A DNA stretch of 64,000 nt from Chlamydiia bacterium (GCA_030429605.1 JAUIEV010000004.1:62001-126000), one strand, 5' to 3'. Counted from the stretch's first letter, positions 33,384-42,875 are shown. Notes: a model not told the origin generated them from the letters alone. Translations and numbers: made by a program.

Positions 33384-35360
33384 GTGGCAGCAAGTATTCC
33401 GGAGCATCTCATATATGGTCCTCTTTTGGGCTTCATGCCGTATGAAGGAGCCCAGCTGAATCAAAGAGCAAAAGGGAGCTTATGTACTCAAAAAGAAAAG
33501 GGTATGCTTGCTTTTATCTCTGCAAAAGAGGAGCTCTTGGCTTCATTCAATAAAAAATTCGATGCCTTTCTTGCTACAAAAGAAGAGAATTTTGAAGGAA
33601 CTGATGTACTTGAAAAAGCAAAGTCATTCAGTGAAAGATACTTAGTTGCAGCTTTTGACGACTTTGGTGAGGCAAGAGGTGTTCCTGGTCGATCAGAGAT
33701 GAAAAAACATGAGCTGTATTTTCGATATAGTTATGGAAATCGGGTAGCTCGAGAAATACTGTTCGATCCTGGGAAGGTTTCTGCGTTTGTTAAAAAAATA
33801 TTTGAAAATTACGATAAAGCTCTTGTTGCACTCTACCAAGCTGTGCCTGCTTCTCTCAGAGCAGAGAATGAAGATGGTACGGGGCAACCAATTATCCCTG
33901 CTGATTTTGATTCACTTCCGCTTGAAAAAAAGGCTGCACATGTTCGCTTGTGGTTTACAGCAAACAGTGGGAAAGATGGCGGTCCGCTCAGGCACATGGT
34001 TCTTTTACGCGGGTCCTTCCCAGATGACGTCCTACATCTTCCTGGTGAGGTGGGGCATTGTACCGGCTTAGAGGTGCTTGATCTGAGTCATTCTCGAATT
34101 TCCGTAGCTCCAGACAAGCTCGCAAGTTTGCCAGCGCTTCGAGTGCTCTTTCCAAGTCCTGTTGGAATACATCCACATGGAGAAGGGATTGTAATAGAAG
34201 GGCGAGACATAGCACATCTTCCTGAAAAGCTCGTTATTGGGTGTTCAATAATGACACCTGAAATGGTGGCAAGGTACCCAGAAGAAATAAAGAGAAAATA
34301 TGTGTACCCTTTTCTTATCGCTGCGTCTGGAGAGCAAGCGAATGCGCATACACTTGAATCGAAAGCTGAAGCGATTGGAAAGCGTAACCTGCACTTGCTA
34401 CGGCAATGTGTACTTAAAGGGGTTTTTGAGAGATTAGAGCAAAGATATGGAGCTGAGATTGTCACACATGTTCTATCTGAGAAATTTGATCGATTGTGTT
34501 ATCACGTTTGGGATATAGCAGGGCAGCCGGATGACACGCGTGGAAACTGGGGAGAAAAGCATCTTTTAGATGACTACTCGAGAGTATTTTCTGCTGTAGG
34601 ACGAGCCTACTTTGAAACGCTGTCAGAAGAAGAACAAAACCTTTATGATTATAGCGTATGGAAGAGGCATGGGAAGCCACCTGGCGATGCCATGTATGGA
34701 AAGCACCACAGATTTGATGACCTCGTTGACTCCTTTGATAGCCGGCCACTTTTATTTGGACACAACATACGCTGCATTCAAGCAATTACAAAAGCGAAAA
34801 GGCGGTTTTTTGACCTCCCTCACGCATGGCAACGTTCTGTGGCTCGCACGCTCCCTGACGGTACAGATATAGCTTGTGAACTGAACGTGCTACATGACAA
34901 TATGACGTTTTTCACTGAAAGTGTACGATCGGCATTTCAGAACGAGAAAAAATATCAGGTTCTTAGCGCATTAGCAGATCGATTTGGAAACAGACTTTCT
35001 TCTGAAATGTACGTAGAAATGCTGCGTCTACGTGGAGATGAAGGAATTTATCGAGAGCGGTTTATTGGGTTTGCATCTCATAAAAGAGCGGATATGCACA
35101 GAATGGTAACCTCTCTTTCGTGTGGATTTCTTAAAAGTATTCTTCATGAATATGGTGTGACTACGAGTCCTCAAGCAGCTTGTAAACTTGTAGCCCGGCT
35201 GAAAGATATGGTTCGGGGAACTGATGTGCGGCCTTCGAGGAATGCCCGTCTCGAAGCGCTTCTTTCGACACTTGTCTCTCGTCTTCACGCAACGTTTCCA
35301 GAAAGCGTGATTGAGGAGCTTTTACATTCTATTGACCCGTATATTCTTGCTGATTCGTAG
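33384..35360 (+). CDS. Leucine-rich-repeat-containing putative effector
   Basis: 658 residues from GTG at 33384, preceded by GAGGAAGGGAA. A helical N-terminal part (1-200) is followed by a short LRR-like block (about 205-285): LPGEVGHCTGLEVLDLSHSR, APDKLASLPALRVL and IAHLPEKLVIG. The long C-terminal part (290-658) is helical, with no domain I can name. No Sec signal peptide or transmembrane segment. LRR proteins are common among secreted effectors of intracellular bacteria; I could not find a recognisable NEL-type ligase motif. The function remains unknown. Confidence 0.6.
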   Translation: MAASIPEHLIYGPLLGFMPYEGAQLNQRAKGSLCTQKEKGMLAFISAKEELLASFNKKFDAFLATKEENFEGTDVLEKAKSFSERYLVAAFDDFGEARGVPGRSEMKKHELYFRYSYGNRVAREILFDPGKVSAFVKKIFENYDKALVALYQAVPASLRAENEDGTGQPIIPADFDSLPLEKKAAHVRLWFTANSGKDGGPLRHMVLLRGSFPDDVLHLPGEVGHCTGLEVLDLSHSRISVAPDKLASLPALRVLFPSPVGIHPHGEGIVIEGRDIAHLPEKLVIGCSIMTPEMVARYPEEIKRKYVYPFLIAASGEQANAHTLESKAEAIGKRNLHLLRQCVLKGVFERLEQRYGAEIVTHVLSEKFDRLCYHVWDIAGQPDDTRGNWGEKHLLDDYSRVFSAVGRAYFETLSEEEQNLYDYSVWKRHGKPPGDAMYGKHHRFDDLVDSFDSRPLLFGHNIRCIQAITKAKRRFFDLPHAWQRSVARTLPDGTDIACELNVLHDNMTFFTESVRSAFQNEKKYQVLSALADRFGNRLSSEMYVEMLRLRGDEGIYRERFIGFASHKRADMHRMVTSLSCGFLKSILHEYGVTTSPQAACKLVARLKDMVRGTDVRPSRNARLEALLSTLVSRLHATFPESVIEELLHSIDPYILADS

Positions 35361-35446
35361 CAGTGAAATGCAATAGTTTGAAAAATGTATATATATAATT
35401 CCTGAAACTTTGTACGATCTTTTTTTTGAAAAAAGATTTGGATTGT

Positions 35447-37360
35447 ATGAAAAAAGTTCTTTTTGCGTGGTTGTCAATTGGTATTCACCTCCACCTTCTT
35501 TGTGATTGTCCTCCTGCTCTCGATCCACTCCCATCTTTGCCAATTCCTGCGGCCGTTCCTCCTCCAGTTGCAGCATGTGAAACACCGACCCCAGATACGA
35601 TAGAAGACTATCTTCCAATTACCTTTGTGAATGACACTGGGACGAATGCAGATGATGTTTACATTGCTGTCTTAGTGAATTCAAGTACGCAGTATCTCTC
35701 TTTTACAGAACAAGATGGGCACTTTCTTGCAACAATAAGCGATTTTACTCCTAAAACGTATCTTTCAAATGAAAGCTATTCATACCCATTGAGTTCTTTC
35801 GAAGAAATAGAAGACGATACGTATACGTTTTATATTCCTAATACTGGAAACAACGCGCAGCCAGGAAGCAATTTTATGACTTCCTCTCGGATTCTTCTCT
35901 CAGTGTCAGAGCCATTAACCTATTTCATAGACAACAACGGTGTCTTACAGGTTCCAGCAGATTCAATAGCAACCGATGATAATTACTATATTCTGAACGA
36001 TAAAATTGAATTCGATATTGGAAGTAATGGGTTTAACCGTCTTAACTTGAATCTTACATGGGTCGACTTTTTTGGATTGCCACTTCTCGTTCAAGTAAAC
36101 TATCGATTTTTATTTGGTGGGAACTATACCAATGCATGTGGAGTAACAGGTATGCCCTCCGGGGTTTCTTTTTCAGATGTGTTTGAGGGGTATACTTCGG
36201 CACTTGCATCCTTAAAACCAACATTTGAAACTCACTGGGGAGGGCTTGTTGCTACGTATACAAACCCAGCGGGAGCGGGTGGAGAAGAGGCACCTCTTCG
36301 CATTTTTGCGCCTGCAACTGCGATGGGAAGCACACAGACTCAATCAAACCCTACACCTGTAACCTTTCCAACAAATTATTTTTTACGTTCAATCACAAGC
36401 TCGGAAGAATGCTCATGGTTTAACGCTGTATGGAAAGGAACAACACAATCAGGTGCGACCGCATTTTATGAACAAAAAAAACCGGTGCCTTATCTTGTGC
36501 TGAATGCAACAACGGATGCAGGTGCTGCAACCGCCCAAGGAAAAGAAGCGGAAGATGGAAGCTTTCTCTTTACGATACAAGGCGGCCCTGATAAAGGAAA
36601 AACAATCACATTCCCTTTGCCGACAAGCTCAAAAGCTTTTTTCACCGGAGCAGTCAGTGACTATGAACCACCAATTGTAAGTACAGCATCAGCTGCCACA
36701 AATGCACAAGTTTTGAAGGTGTTTGCAAGCGCAATTATAGCAGGGTTTTTCCCAATTAACTGCCAATTTCCCACACCCATTACACTCAACAATACCTATG
36801 CAAGAAACCATGCAAGTGAATATTTCCAAAACAATCCTTTGCTGCAAAATGCATTGGAAGGATGCTCATGTGTTGCAAACGTTCCTTGGTATGATTTTTA
36901 TTCCCGTACTCTTTTAACAATTGGAACGCCGAATCTCTTCTATACCTCAGCGTATTCAGATTTTTTAGGTGCAGATGGAACTATTGTTGTTGTAAATCTC
37001 AATACTGAAAATGCAGATGCGTCTATTACGGTACATTTAAACAGTCTAGAAGGTGCGGTCATTCCAAATCCATATGGCGATACAACTGAGTATTCGTTAA
37101 CGGTTGGCATTCCTAGTGATGCGACTGTTGAGTATGCAACGAGTAGTGATGGACCGTTTAGTGGAACGATACCAGACACTGCGCAAGCAGATGAAATATT
37201 TTTGCGTGTGACATATAACGCAGGAACGTATAACGGAGAGAGTTACATAACGCAAGTTGCTCCGTCAGTTGGTGTCTTTCATCCTGTCCTTCCAGGAGAA
37301 GGTGCAATCACATCCAGTGGGACTGATGTAACAATTAATATTGGTGCGAGCCCAAAATAA
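35447..37360 (+). CDS. Exported protein with thaumatin-like/GH64-type beta-1,3-glucanase fold
   Basis: The ATG at 35447 (637 residues) is preferred over a TTG at 35426. The signal peptide MKKVLFAWLSIGIHLHLLC is followed by a Pro-rich stretch (22-50). The next ~350 residues resemble the GH64/thaumatin-like beta-1,3-glucanase family: LPITFVNDTG, DDTYTFYIPNTGNNAQPGSN, SSRILLSVSEPLTYFID and DKIEFDIG...NLNLTWVDFFGLPL. Around 380-440 the sequence is Thr/Ala-rich, and the C-terminus is beta-rich (about 520-637). GH64 enzymes cut beta-1,3-glucan, a polymer found in fungi, algae and some protist cysts. It precedes a barrel protein gene by 16 bases, so they form an envelope or secretion operon. The catalytic residues were not verified. 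Confidence 0.6.
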   Translation: MKKVLFAWLSIGIHLHLLCDCPPALDPLPSLPIPAAVPPPVAACETPTPDTIEDYLPITFVNDTGTNADDVYIAVLVNSSTQYLSFTEQDGHFLATISDFTPKTYLSNESYSYPLSSFEEIEDDTYTFYIPNTGNNAQPGSNFMTSSRILLSVSEPLTYFIDNNGVLQVPADSIATDDNYYILNDKIEFDIGSNGFNRLNLNLTWVDFFGLPLLVQVNYRFLFGGNYTNACGVTGMPSGVSFSDVFEGYTSALASLKPTFETHWGGLVATYTNPAGAGGEEAPLRIFAPATAMGSTQTQSNPTPVTFPTNYFLRSITSSEECSWFNAVWKGTTQSGATAFYEQKKPVPYLVLNATTDAGAATAQGKEAEDGSFLFTIQGGPDKGKTITFPLPTSSKAFFTGAVSDYEPPIVSTASAATNAQVLKVFASAIIAGFFPINCQFPTPITLNNTYARNHASEYFQNNPLLQNALEGCSCVANVPWYDFYSRTLLTIGTPNLFYTSAYSDFLGADGTIVVVNLNTENADASITVHLNSLEGAVIPNPYGDTTEYSLTVGIPSDATVEYATSSDGPFSGTIPDTAQADEIFLRVTYNAGTYNGESYITQVAPSVGVFHPVLPGEGAITSSGTDVTINIGASPK

Positions 37361-37376
37361 ACAAAAAAGGACGTAT

Positions 37377-38420
37377 ATGAATTCATACATCACTCGAATG
37401 CCCAGGGGAGCTAAAGTATGCTGTTTTTTTATGGTGCTGGCATGGAGCGCTATTTTTTCGGAAAGTGTGCATTTGACTGAATCGAATGCAGATAAAAATG
37501 GCATGCATGTATCGGGAAGTTTTCTGTACTGGATGCCACAGCAAGACAATATGTCCCTTGGTGTTGTGAATGATGCAACGGGAACGCTTGATCTTGTAAA
37601 AGGATATGACCAGTCATTCGATTACGAATTCAAGCCAGGGTTTTCAGTTGAGCTACGAAAGTACTTTAGAGAAGGGGAGTGGAGCGTTTCGGCTGAGTAT
37701 ACATGGTTTCATACAAAGGAAAGTGTAGATGTATCGTTGGATACAAGTGATACACTGGTAAGCCTTCTTCCTTCATGGCAAATACCCAGTTTTAGTAACC
37801 CTCAGTACCATCAAGGAGCTGAAACGTGGTATTTAGATATGGACCTTGTTGATCTTACATTTGCCCGAGAATACCATATGGGGAATAGGTTGACGTATTC
37901 ACCATCTTTTGGACTTCGTGCTGCATGGATAGGGCAAAAAATTGATGTATCGTACGAGAACACAAACCCTTCATTTGCTTTTATTTGGCCCACAACAACT
38001 ATCATGAACCGTTCCGACTCGTGGGCTATTGGCCCTCGCGTTGGGTGTGAAACGCTTTTTGAATTGGGCCATGGTGTTCGGCTGATTGGTGAAGGCTCGT
38101 ATGATCTTTTGTACACAGAGTATTCATTAAAGAGTACGCAGACATCTGATGTAACAACAGCAAATCAATACACTGTATCCGCTACGAACGTAGGATCAGT
38201 ACGCTCCCATATTTCTCTTGAAGCAGGTATTGGGTGGGGGACTTGTTTTTCTAAAGGTCACTATGCGTTATCAATCAATGCGCTCTATGGATTTCAGGCC
38301 TTTTTTGATCAGAACATGTTTTGGAAATCATTAGACACACAAGCACCTGGCGTCAGCACGCTTCCAAATGGTAATTTATATATTCAGGGCCTAACCCTAC
38401 AAGTAGCATTTGAATTTTAA
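37377..38420 (+). CDS. MOMP-like / Lpg1974-type outer membrane beta-barrel protein
   Basis: The start at 37377 (347 residues) has AAGGA 6 bases upstream; an earlier frame start at 37341 overlaps the previous gene. A signal peptide (about 1-30, ending SAIFSES) is followed by alternating amphipathic strands: VSGSFLYWMPQQDNMSLG, FSVELRKYFREGEWSVSAEYTW, LTYSPSFGLRAAWIGQKIDV and SWAIGPRVGCETLF. The protein ends with LYIQGLTLQVAFEF, with terminal Phe as required for barrel insertion. This layout is that of the Legionella/chlamydial Lpg1974 family, which is expanded in Simkania-like chlamydiae and replaces classical MOMP. It probably forms a pore in the outer membrane. Confidence 0.8.
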   Translation: MNSYITRMPRGAKVCCFFMVLAWSAIFSESVHLTESNADKNGMHVSGSFLYWMPQQDNMSLGVVNDATGTLDLVKGYDQSFDYEFKPGFSVELRKYFREGEWSVSAEYTWFHTKESVDVSLDTSDTLVSLLPSWQIPSFSNPQYHQGAETWYLDMDLVDLTFAREYHMGNRLTYSPSFGLRAAWIGQKIDVSYENTNPSFAFIWPTTTIMNRSDSWAIGPRVGCETLFELGHGVRLIGEGSYDLLYTEYSLKSTQTSDVTTANQYTVSATNVGSVRSHISLEAGIGWGTCFSKGHYALSINALYGFQAFFDQNMFWKSLDTQAPGVSTLPNGNLYIQGLTLQVAFEF

Positions 38421-38479
38421 AAATGATTAGAGGTGGTGTCTTTTTTTTTCTGTGGTATCCTAGTTAAAAAGGAGAGGCA

Positions 38480-39235
38480 ATGGCAGCCGCTGCAGCAGAA
38501 TATAATCCTAGATTACCCATGACGGTGCACCGTGATCAAGATCAGGTACGTCCATTGTATGGCGCTCTAGAGTTTGGAGCACAATCTGTTGAATGTGATG
38601 TTCATGTGATGCCAAGTGGAGCGGTGCTTGTCGGCCACGATACAGGTGATAAAGCAAAAACACTTGAAGCTGAGTACTTACGTCCTCTAGCAAGGCTTTT
38701 TTCAACAAAACGTGTGGTGCGTGAGTTCACTCTCCTTATCGATGTCAAAACGGAGGCATCATCTTCGTTTACAAAGATACACTCTATACTCACAAAGTAT
38801 AGTCATTTTTTAACTTCCTTTGACCCAAAAGCTGGCCTGCAAGTACGTCAGCTTCGTATTATTATCAGTGGTAATCGAGACAAGAGTGCAATCAAAGAAA
38901 CAATGCCTCGTATCGCTTTTTATGACGGCCGGTCTGAAGATATAACAGCAGATATGGATCCCACATTTATGCCAATGGTGAGTGATAAATGGTCGAAAGT
39001 TATGAAGAGCTGGTTTGGATGTTTTGCATGCTGTAGGTGTACTGAGTCTCCCGGAAACATTCGAAGGCATCTCGTTCCAAAAGTTGATGCGGTAGCGCTT
39101 GTTGGGATAACATTTCGGACGTGGGCGATGCCTGAAAATGAGGAGACATGGGAACTCTTAAAGCCGCTCAGTGCACGTGGCTTTGTCTACAATACTGATG
39201 TTCCACATCTACTTGCACGATTTCTTCTCGCATAA
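38480..39235 (+). CDS. PLC-like phosphodiesterase / GDPD-like protein
   Basis: 251 residues with an excellent binding site (AAAGGAGAGGCA before the ATG). The GDPD/PI-PLC barrel landmarks are present in order: VHRDQDQVRPLYGALEFGAQ (His17, Arg18), SVECDVHVMPSGAVLVGHD (Glu38, Asp40, His53) and FTLLIDVKTEA (Asp88, Lys90). These correspond to H-R, E-x-D, H-D and the Lys/Glu of glycerophosphodiester phosphodiesterases. It lacks a signal peptide and starts MAAAAAEYNP, like two putative effectors downstream (46141, 46738), so it could be a secreted lipid-modifying enzyme or a cytosolic glycerophosphodiesterase. Confidence 0.7.
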   Translation: MAAAAAEYNPRLPMTVHRDQDQVRPLYGALEFGAQSVECDVHVMPSGAVLVGHDTGDKAKTLEAEYLRPLARLFSTKRVVREFTLLIDVKTEASSSFTKIHSILTKYSHFLTSFDPKAGLQVRQLRIIISGNRDKSAIKETMPRIAFYDGRSEDITADMDPTFMPMVSDKWSKVMKSWFGCFACCRCTESPGNIRRHLVPKVDAVALVGITFRTWAMPENEETWELLKPLSARGFVYNTDVPHLLARFLLA

Positions 39236-39292
39236 AGATATATAAAAAAATTATATTTTGCAGTACCTTTTCCTTTATTTTATGAGGAAGAT

Positions 39293-40045
39293 ATGTTTCA
39301 TAAAACAGTGTGTATTGTGCTTTTTTCTGCATTGTTTGCCCAGGTAGCTGTGTCAATGGAAGAGCGCGTTCTTTTTTTAAGTATTCCAAAATCAGGAACA
39401 AACTTAATTACCTGTTCTCTCTCTTTTCTTACGAATCGTCCAATTGGGCTATATCCTGATAGACTTCACCCAAAAGGGAATGAAAGGCTCGGAGTGGACA
39501 TGAATAACCCTCCGCTTTTTTATCGAACGCATGTACCGAAGCGAATTCTTAAAGAGAGGATGAGCGGAGCAAAATTACTTCTTCTTTCTCGAAATTATAA
39601 AGAACATCTGTATCGCCAATTTCAAGGTCGGAAAATATCAAGAAAATCATTGAATAATTATGACGTTCGAGATTTTATTTCAAATTTTCTTTCGTATTAT
39701 CGCCTTTTTGATTCATGGCCTAAAGAAAATCGTTTACTCATTTATTATGAAGATTTCATAGAAGAAAATAACAGGGAAGTATTTGAGAAAATTCTTTCAT
39801 TTTTGAACATTCAAGATGTTGAGTACGCTGCCTATGCAGAAAAAAGAAAGGAAATAGAGCAAAAAATATATGGCAGTTATGTACAACAACATTCCAAAGA
39901 AGGGAAATCAAGATTAAAAGAACCCCGTAAAAAATTCTATTCGTCCCAAGCAGATCGCTCAACATTGAAAGCGATTGATGCTGCTTTTCGAAAGAGAGAC
40001 GCGTCTATTTTCAAAAAATATCTAGATCGTTTTGAAGAAAAATAA
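39293..40045 (+). CDS. Sulfotransferase with N-terminal signal peptide
   Basis: 250 residues with GAGGA 4 bases before the ATG. The signal peptide MFHKTVCIVLFSALFAQVAV is followed by a sulfotransferase domain. The PAPS 5'-phosphate loop is LFLSIPKSGTNLITC (PKSGTN at 32-37), the 3'-phosphate site is LLLSRNYKEHLYRQF, and RLLIYYEDFIEENNREVFEKI is the Y-E-D-L dimer/structural motif. It moves sulfate from PAPS to an acceptor. As with the glycan cluster, the donor is cytosolic but the enzyme appears exported. It is not part of an obvious operon. The acceptor is unknown. Confidence 0.82.
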   Translation: MFHKTVCIVLFSALFAQVAVSMEERVLFLSIPKSGTNLITCSLSFLTNRPIGLYPDRLHPKGNERLGVDMNNPPLFYRTHVPKRILKERMSGAKLLLLSRNYKEHLYRQFQGRKISRKSLNNYDVRDFISNFLSYYRLFDSWPKENRLLIYYEDFIEENNREVFEKILSFLNIQDVEYAAYAEKRKEIEQKIYGSYVQQHSKEGKSRLKEPRKKFYSSQADRSTLKAIDAAFRKRDASIFKKYLDRFEEK

Positions 40046-40147
40046 CTCCTTTTTTCCGTAAGCTTTCGTCATATTTTTTATTTATCGATAATTTTATCTT
40101 TGTCTGAGGTATACTATAAGTCGAAATGACTGAATCGATGGAGAAAG

Positions 40148-42172
40148 ATGAAAGTTCAAAACCAAGTTTTTTCTCTTCCTGCTGAGACTACTTCAAGAGA
40201 AGAGTTTATATGGCAGAAAAAAGCGGCTGCGGTTTCATCTGTAGCAACAGTTTTTTTTGCAGGGCTTACTATCTGTGCTTTTGCCGTTTTTGCAACAGGC
40301 GTGCTTTTATCGGCTCCCATTTCTCTTACTTTAGGTGCTGTGTCAGGAATGGCTGCGTTGACTGCACTTGTTTCAAAAAAATATTTTTCAGCTTCTATAC
40401 GATCCTTCGTCCTCCATTCTCCGGATGCTCCTAAACCACATGAGGTCAGTCCATATATCACCGAAGAGATGCGAAGCTCAAAAGTACATGGGTTTCCTCT
40501 TGTCCATTCTGCTGATACTGCGCTCTGTAGAAAACGAATGATTGCAAAAGCCCAGCATAACGTGCTGCTATCCGGGAACTATTGTGGTGAAAAGGCGTTT
40601 GACGAGATTTTAGAGCTTTTAGACATGAAAATGTCTGAGATTCCCGATTTTAAAGTGATTATTTTATCTGCGCCAAAATTTGTTAAGGATGATCCTCGGC
40701 GAGGGTACTATAACAAACGGCGATTAAAAGAACTGACAGAGAGATATCCAAGTCAATTTCAAATTATTTACAATACAAATTCCTGGCAAACTCATAGTGG
40801 CATGAAATACACCTTGAATCATACGAAAGCACTTTCAATTGACTATGGTCGCTACAGTATTCTTGGGGGGAGTGCTTTGAAAGACAATTTTGCAGGTCCA
40901 GGGGTTGATCATCCTCACATTTTACGAACTTCTCATTTCCCTTTTACAGAAAAAAACATAAACCAACGCCTTGTTCAGCTTGAGCTTATCGTTACATCTT
41001 TGAAAAGAAGGCATCCTGATGTTGCAGTGTACCGTGAACTAAAAGACTTTTTTGTTTCACTCGATCCACGTACAATTGAAACAGCAGATGATTTGCGTGC
41101 AATTGAAAGGCGGATAACAGAGATTCTAGAACATGAGCCTTCATTTCATGAAAGAAGAGAGGTGAAGAGTTCACAACTTCTTGGGACATTATCTCTTTTT
41201 ATGAAGGATCTTCGTGACAAAATTGAAAGTGCCACAGACTCGTCTTTGACAGCGTTTTTTCTTCCAAAAGCGTTTCGAGACATGGATTTTGCGTTTTTTG
41301 ATTGCGGTGGTGACCATTCCCAGGGAAGGCTCCTCCATTTACAGCTTCTTGGGTTAGCACACAGGTTGCAACATCTTGAAAAAAAGCCTGGTGCTGAGGA
41401 CGCGGTACCGTATGTTGTTGAAGATGTGTATCAATCTCCAGCATTTACCAAAGGAGAGGGCGATCGAATCGAAGGGGATGATGTCCTAGCGGCACTACTT
41501 AATGAAACAATCCCTAAGCAATCAGATGTAAAAACTAAAATCCCAGCATTTCCTGATCGATGCGCAAAAGGGAAGAAGAAAGGTCGGTTTAAACTCCTCG
41601 TTTCTGGCCCGGAACATACAGGAAGTGATTTTTCCTCTGCGCTGCATACACGGTTTTCAAATGCAAAAGATGAAATAGTTATTGATCACATGTACTTTAA
41701 TCCATCTCCAGAAATAAAAAAGGCATTGATACAGGCTGTGAAAAGGGGGGTGTCGCTAAAAATTATTACGAACGATAACTACAAAGGCTGTCCAAATTCT
41801 CATGTGCTTTTTGGGCCAAACAATTCGACTGTGATTTCGGAACTCCTTTCAGAATTAACCGATGAGGAAAAAGAGAGGGTATCTGTTTTTATGTACCGTC
41901 AAGGAAAAAATGGGCTTCATAAAAAAGTTGTTGTTGTTGATAAGCAGTTTGTCATTGCCGGGAGCAGTAACTTTGGATCTAAAAGCTTAGAAACAAGTTC
42001 TGATTATGAAATAAATTTTGATATTACAGACAAAGCATTTGCAGGACAAACACTTGAGGTGTGTGAAGAAGATGAACGGCACTGCGAACGTATTGAAGAT
42101 CCAAGTGATGTTTCTACCCTGATTGCGCTCCGTTCATATTTTTACAGAGTGGGTGCTCCTATCTGGGGTTAG
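40148..42172 (+). CDS. Phospholipase D family protein with N-terminal Inc-like hairpin
   Basis: 674 residues with GGAG 4 bases upstream. The N-terminus carries two adjacent hydrophobic helices (about 29-51 and 53-77) with a very short turn, the bilobed pattern of chlamydial Inc proteins. Two complete HKD motifs follow: HTKALSIDYGRYSILGG (H225, K227, D232) and HKKVVVVDKQFVIAGSSN (H591, K593, D598), giving a full PLD active site. PLD enzymes cleave or transfer phospholipid head groups or cardiolipin. Chlamydiae are rich in PLD-like proteins. A catalytic PLD tethered to the vacuole membrane is one reading; a bacterial inner-membrane enzyme is the other. It ends overlapping the convergent 42159 gene by 14 bases. 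Confidence 0.85.
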   Translation: MKVQNQVFSLPAETTSREEFIWQKKAAAVSSVATVFFAGLTICAFAVFATGVLLSAPISLTLGAVSGMAALTALVSKKYFSASIRSFVLHSPDAPKPHEVSPYITEEMRSSKVHGFPLVHSADTALCRKRMIAKAQHNVLLSGNYCGEKAFDEILELLDMKMSEIPDFKVIILSAPKFVKDDPRRGYYNKRRLKELTERYPSQFQIIYNTNSWQTHSGMKYTLNHTKALSIDYGRYSILGGSALKDNFAGPGVDHPHILRTSHFPFTEKNINQRLVQLELIVTSLKRRHPDVAVYRELKDFFVSLDPRTIETADDLRAIERRITEILEHEPSFHERREVKSSQLLGTLSLFMKDLRDKIESATDSSLTAFFLPKAFRDMDFAFFDCGGDHSQGRLLHLQLLGLAHRLQHLEKKPGAEDAVPYVVEDVYQSPAFTKGEGDRIEGDDVLAALLNETIPKQSDVKTKIPAFPDRCAKGKKKGRFKLLVSGPEHTGSDFSSALHTRFSNAKDEIVIDHMYFNPSPEIKKALIQAVKRGVSLKIITNDNYKGCPNSHVLFGPNNSTVISELLSELTDEEKERVSVFMYRQGKNGLHKKVVVVDKQFVIAGSSNFGSKSLETSSDYEINFDITDKAFAGQTLEVCEEDERHCERIEDPSDVSTLIALRSYFYRVGAPIWG

Positions 42173-42785
42173 GGACAGTGCTTCTCTTTTCCTCTCTAAA
42201 AAAACGTTTTCCTTGTTTTTGGATCTCATTCAAGAGCTCCATTGAAATAACAAGCTTTTTTCCATCTGGTTCACATTGAACATCTAGAGTTTGGATCTCC
42301 TTTTTGAACTCGAGTTGAAGTTTCCGCGTGTTTTTTCCATACTGGATTGTCGCAAGAAGTGCAATTTCACCGATAATTGCAAGACCAATACCGCCACTAG
42401 CTATAACTCCAAAAGTAATAGCTGCAATACTGACTACTGCTAGAGCTACTGTGAGAATATAGCGAAAGGTGTGTATAGATTTTTCACACCCAAGTTCTTC
42501 TTTTGAGATGTCAATCAGGTGCTCCATTATGCGGATTTTGCAATTTGAGCGGTCTCGATTGCCGATATGAAGCGCTGCTTGATCCTTGATATAAGCAAGA
42601 ACCTCTGGTTTACTTTGAAGGTGAGGAATACTTGTTGCTTCTGAAATTGGTAATGAGCGAGAACTTTCATCTTCGCTTAGTATTGCCAAGTCACCAACTA
42701 TTGTCTCATCGTCTGCAATCCATCCATTGTGGCAAAAATACTCGGTTGGTATATTCACCGAACGATATGTAGTGGCAGTTGCCAT
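42159..42785 (-). CDS. Inc-like protein with a two-helix membrane hairpin
   Basis: 208 residues. A polar N-terminal half without a Sec signal (starts MATATTYRSVNIP) is followed by a bilobed hydrophobic domain (about 108-128 and 130-147, with Gly-rich turn ASGGIG). A charged C-terminal region (KLQLEFKKEIQTL) is predicted to be helical. This layout fits chlamydial inclusion-membrane proteins, which expose both ends to the host cytosol. The identification is by topology only, and no homologue was recognised. It is convergent with the PLD gene and next to another short hairpin protein at 43889. Confidence 0.5.
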   Translation of the reverse strand: MATATTYRSVNIPTEYFCHNGWIADDETIVGDLAILSEDESSRSLPISEATSIPHLQSKPEVLAYIKDQAALHIGNRDRSNCKIRIMEHLIDISKEELGCEKSIHTFRYILTVALAVVSIAAITFGVIASGGIGLAIIGEIALLATIQYGKNTRKLQLEFKKEIQTLDVQCEPDGKKLVISMELLNEIQKQGKRFFREEKRSTVPNPR

Positions 42786-42875
42786 ATAATTACTCCTCTC
42801 AAAAGATAATATATATATTATACCATATTAAAATATTTAATTACATTAATTTGTAATTCTATTATTTTAAGTAAA

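Noticed and set aside
33384-35360. NEL-type (IpaH-like) ubiquitin ligase
   Set aside because: The LRR core suggested it, but I found no C-x-D catalytic motif in a suitable context.
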